A stretch of DNA of 64,000 nt, from contig JAMXBB010000008.1 of the NCBI GenBank assembly GCA_024138015.1, positions 47,964,446 through 48,028,445 on the forward strand, written 5' to 3'. The position numbers and the translations under genes are program-made. Positions within the stretch are counted from its first letter, which is position 1; each line of letters begins with the position of its first letter. This DNA comes from Lumnitzera littorea (lineage: Eukaryota > Streptophyta > Magnoliopsida > Myrtales > Combretaceae). Below are positions 63,851 to 64,000 of the stretch, piece after piece. The notes under the pieces are model-generated. The model was not told where the DNA came from, did no database searches, and saw nothing but the letters and a program-made list of their open reading frames with translations.

Positions 63851-64000
63851 TGTACCTATTTCGTTTGCATAAGAAAATTCTAAAGGGTCTTAATGGATAT
63901 TTATTTTCAATAAAACCTAAAAGAGGCCCTAAATTAAAAAAAAAAAATTTATATTTTTATTTGGAAAAAAATATTTTTTTCTAGGTCACAAAGTATGCAT

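Noticed and set aside
1..64000. CRISPR arrays, riboswitches, operons, tRNA or rRNA genes
   Set aside because: I looked for regularly spaced repeats, tRNA cloverleaf boxes and rRNA text and saw none. The sequence is eukaryotic nuclear DNA.

Overview
The window is nuclear DNA from a flowering plant, most likely a eudicot. The evidence is strong AT richness, short GT-AG introns, plant-only gene families and decayed LTR retrotransposons. I cannot name the species. No tRNA, rRNA, CRISPR array or prokaryote-type operon was seen. I found no candidate for a wholly new biological system. The interest lies in fine detail inside the genes and in the mobile-element archaeology.

The gene island runs from about 9.5 to 24.3 kb and holds three intact genes, each of which I could splice into one continuous frame. 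The first is a six-exon ALMT-type anion channel (9553-11748, +, 481 aa). The second is a two-exon LRAT/NC-domain protein (15411-17789, -, 255 aa). The third is a five-exon bifunctional fucokinase/GDP-fucose pyrophosphorylase, FKGP (19520-24305, -, 1054 aa), which makes GDP-L-fucose from free fucose. As I recall, the FKGP and NC-domain genes are also neighbours in Arabidopsis (At1g01220/At1g01225), which suggests old microsynteny.

Left flank, 1-9.5 kb: a decayed copia RNase H relic (minus strand), a solo LTR at 5.6-6.4 kb, and a roughly 200-bp repeat shared by 3.05 and 6.93 kb. No intact gene was found.

Right part, 24.3-64 kb: a retrotransposon graveyard. It contains a 3.5-kb solo LTR with a 5-bp target duplication (29.5-33.0 kb) and a 320-bp hAT-type MITE with a perfect 8-bp duplication (33.3 kb). 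A plus-strand Ty3/gypsy relic (38.6-45.3 kb) is itself split by a 916-bp solo LTR with a 5-bp duplication. It appears to be nested inside the 3' LTR of a minus-strand gypsy relic (45.35-48.8 kb, LTR continuing at 35.6-38.6 kb). Further right are two 1.2-1.3-kb LTR-like copies carrying a palindrome (49.8-52.7 kb), a second integrase fragment (53.4-54.1 kb), a 266-bp Mutator-type MITE with a perfect 9-bp duplication and a 15-G run (56.2 kb), a decayed coiled-coil gypsy-type transposon protein (57.8-60.1 kb), and another minus-strand LTR relative containing a worn tandem repeat (61.3-63.3 kb). None of the transposon reading frames is intact, and both reverse transcriptase catalytic motifs are mutated.
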